From positions 368,192 through 432,191 of the forward strand of contig NZ_LMPT01000019.1 of the NCBI RefSeq assembly GCF_001424425.1: a DNA stretch of 64,000 nt. The letters are read 5' to 3'. Shown here piece by piece: positions 62,637 through 64,000 of the stretch (its first letter is position 1; the number at the start of each line of letters is the position of its first letter). Below the pieces are notes generated by a model. That model searched no databases. It was not told where the DNA came from and saw nothing but the letters and a program-made list of their open reading frames with translations. A program made the position numbers and the translations under genes. The DNA comes from Acidovorax sp. Leaf191. GTDB taxonomy: Bacteria > Pseudomonadota > Gammaproteobacteria > Burkholderiales > Burkholderiaceae_C.

Positions 62637-63632
62637 TCAATCGGCAGTGATCTTGCGGGTCTCGATGACTGTCTTCCATCGCGCGAATTCGCGCGCCTGG
62701 TAAGCGGTGAAGGCTTCGGGCGTGCTGGCCACGATCTCCAGGCCCTGGTCAAGCATGCGTTTCTTCACGGCCGGGTCGTTCAGGGCGGCGATGGCTGCGT
62801 CCGAGAGCTTCTTCTTGAGCGCTGGCGGCAGGCCCTTGGGCGCGGCCATGCCTTGCCACGAGTACACCTCGGCACCGGCCACACCGGCCTCGGCCAGGGT
62901 GGGCACGTCGGGCAGCACCGGGCTGCGCTTGTCGCCGGTCACAGCGATTGCATGCAGCTTGCCGCCGCGGATGTGCTGCAGCACGGCGTTCACGTTCTGG
63001 AACGAGAACTCCACCTGACCGCCCAGCAGGTCGTTGATGGCCGGAGCGCCGCCCTTGTAGGGGATGTGCAGGCCTTCGGTGCCGCTTTGCTGCCAGAACA
63101 CTTCGGCCGAGAGGTGGTCCGACGAGCCGTTGCCCGAACTCGCAAAGCTCACCTTGCCGGGGTTGGCCTTGAGCTGGGCGATCACTTCCTTCACGGTGCG
63201 CGCCTTCTGGCCAGGGGCGGCCACCAGCACGTTGGGCGCCTGCACCGGCACGGTGATGTAGTCGAAATCCTTGAGCGCGTCGTACGGCACGCTCTTGAGC
63301 AGGTGCGGCGCCACGACGAAGGCGCCCAGCGAGGACACCAGCAGCGTGTAGCCATCGGCCGGCGCGCGCTTGACCATGCCAGCGCCCAGCGTGCCCGTGG
63401 CACCGGGGCGGTTGTCCACCACGAAATTCTGGCCCAGTTTGTCGCCCATGTGCTGCGCCATGGCGCGGGCCACCATGTCGGTGGAGCCGCCGGCCGGGAA
63501 CGGCACGACGATGGTCACGGGCTTTTCAGGCCAGGCTGCGGGTGTACCGGGCGCGGCCGTCTGGGCCGATGCGGCAAAAGCAAAAGCCAGGCTGAACGCG
63601 CTTGCGGTCAGCAGCAGTTTCTTGATGAACAT
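62637..63632 (-). CDS. Bug-family (TctC) binding protein in the glucarate operon
   Basis: Periplasmic binding protein of 331 aa with signal peptide (MFIKKLLLTASAFSLAFAFA, ending ASAQ). WPEKPVTIVVPFPAGGSTDM, VVDNRPGATGTLGAGMVKRA, SFASSGNGSSDHLSAEVFWQ and HIPYKGGAPAINDLLGGQVE are family motifs. The ligand is probably D-glucarate, D-galactarate or a related acid, since it lies between gudD and kdgD. The membrane part of a transporter is not in the window. Confidence 0.92.
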   Translation of the reverse strand: MFIKKLLLTASAFSLAFAFAASAQTAAPGTPAAWPEKPVTIVVPFPAGGSTDMVARAMAQHMGDKLGQNFVVDNRPGATGTLGAGMVKRAPADGYTLLVSSLGAFVVAPHLLKSVPYDALKDFDYITVPVQAPNVLVAAPGQKARTVKEVIAQLKANPGKVSFASSGNGSSDHLSAEVFWQQSGTEGLHIPYKGGAPAINDLLGGQVEFSFQNVNAVLQHIRGGKLHAIAVTGDKRSPVLPDVPTLAEAGVAGAEVYSWQGMAAPKGLPPALKKKLSDAAIAALNDPAVKKRMLDQGLEIVASTPEAFTAYQAREFARWKTVIETRKITAD

Positions 63633-63733
63633 GGTGGATGTCTCCGAAGTTGGATGATTGACGCAGCCCTCTGCGGGGCCTGGGTCGGGTCTTGCGTGGA
63701 ACGGGATGGGGTCGGGCTGGGCGCGTAGTGCAA

Positions 63734-64000
63734 TTACTGCGGGCCGAGCTTGTCGATGAGCGCCTTGAGCTCTTCCATCTCGCTGGGCTTCAGGTCCGTC
63801 AGCGGTGCGCGCACCGGCCCGCCGTCGTGGCCCACGATCTTGGCGCCCGCCTTGATGATGGAGACGCCATAGCCTTCCACCCGGTTGCGGATGGCCAGGT
63901 AGGGCATGAAGAACTCCTGGAGCAGCTTGTGCTGCGTGGCGGTGTCGTCCGCCGCCACGGCCTTGTAGAACTCCATCGCCGTCTTGGGGATGAAGTTGAA
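63734..64000 (-). CDS. kdgD: 5-dehydro-4-deoxyglucarate dehydratase, C-terminal part
   Basis: The last 88 residues before a stop at 63734; the gene begins beyond the window. The sequence [19 protein letters not shown], then [40 protein letters not shown] and [20 protein letters not shown] matches the C-terminus of KdgD, a DapA-family aldolase-type dehydratase that turns 5-keto-4-deoxyglucarate into 2,5-dioxopentanoate (alpha-ketoglutarate semialdehyde). It acts directly after GudD. Confidence 0.9.
   Translation of the reverse strand, partial: FNFIPKTAMEFYKAVAADDTATQHKLLQEFFMPYLAIRNRVEGYGVSIIKAGAKIVGHDGGPVRAPLTDLKPSEMEELKALIDKLGPQ

Overview
The window looks like chromosomal DNA of a high-GC betaproteobacterium of the Comamonadaceae, most like Acidovorax or a close relative. 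The signs are about 65% GC, three Bug-type (TctC) tricarboxylate-transporter binding proteins, an earP-efp pair with Arg32 in EF-P, phaR and 3-hydroxybutyrate dehydrogenase for polyhydroxyalkanoate metabolism, and short interspersed palindromes of a kind I associate with this family. The genus is inferred from gene content and recall, not from a search.

Layout. 1-4.8 kb: an iron-uptake unit (PepSY-family membrane protein, TonB-dependent transducer-receptor, FecR anti-sigma, FecI ECF sigma) with a Fur-box-like palindrome inside the fecI promoter. 5-10.8 kb: a chaperone-usher pilus operon of the spore-coat-U (Csu-like) type, followed by a DUF3011/ricin-lectin protein and an EF-hand protein. 12.7-26.6 kb: mostly housekeeping genes (TAXI binding protein, DUF1631, EttA, RhlE, a Rossmann-fold oxidoreductase that overlaps rhlE by 83 nt, EEP-family hydrolase, M14 peptidase lipoprotein, KefB/YbaL-type antiporter). 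26.9-35.1 kb: an eroded prophage between tRNA-Arg(TCT) and tRNA-His(GTG). It keeps a lysis cassette (holin, endolysin split by an in-frame TAG, Rz with nested Rz1), a rearranged large virion-protein gene with one inverted segment, an HNH protein, two secreted proteins, and plus-strand cargo genes with related leaders. 35.1-40.8 kb: ppiD, tRNA-Val(TAC), hupB, pgsA, uvrC. 40.8-46.5 kb: a catabolic operon (CaiB CoA-transferase, HMG-CoA-lyase family, two Bug proteins) with a divergent LysR regulator. 46.5-53.5 kb: earP-efp, rimO, phaR, an MscS channel, several very small proteins and tRNA-Val(GAC). 53.6-64 kb: relA with an alpha/beta hydrolase, 3-hydroxybutyrate dehydrogenase, a SIMPL protein, ompR-envZ, and the start of a D-glucarate operon (gudD, Bug protein, kdgD) that runs off the window.

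How the genes work together. FecI-FecR-receptor is a surface-signalling circuit: the receptor carries the N-terminal signalling domain, and Fur should shut off fecI when iron is plentiful. The pilus genes overlap head to tail and are probably translationally coupled. EarP modifies EF-P Arg32. GudD and KdgD act in sequence on glucarate, with a Bug protein as likely binding component. The most unusual points are the rhlE overlap, in which Gly codons double as a Shine-Dalgarno and a second protein's Rossmann motif; the prophage inversion and amber-split endolysin; a cargo gene whose ribosome binding site lies in a perfect 12-bp hairpin arm; and interspersed palindromes that have become coding sequence in earP and in a signal peptide.
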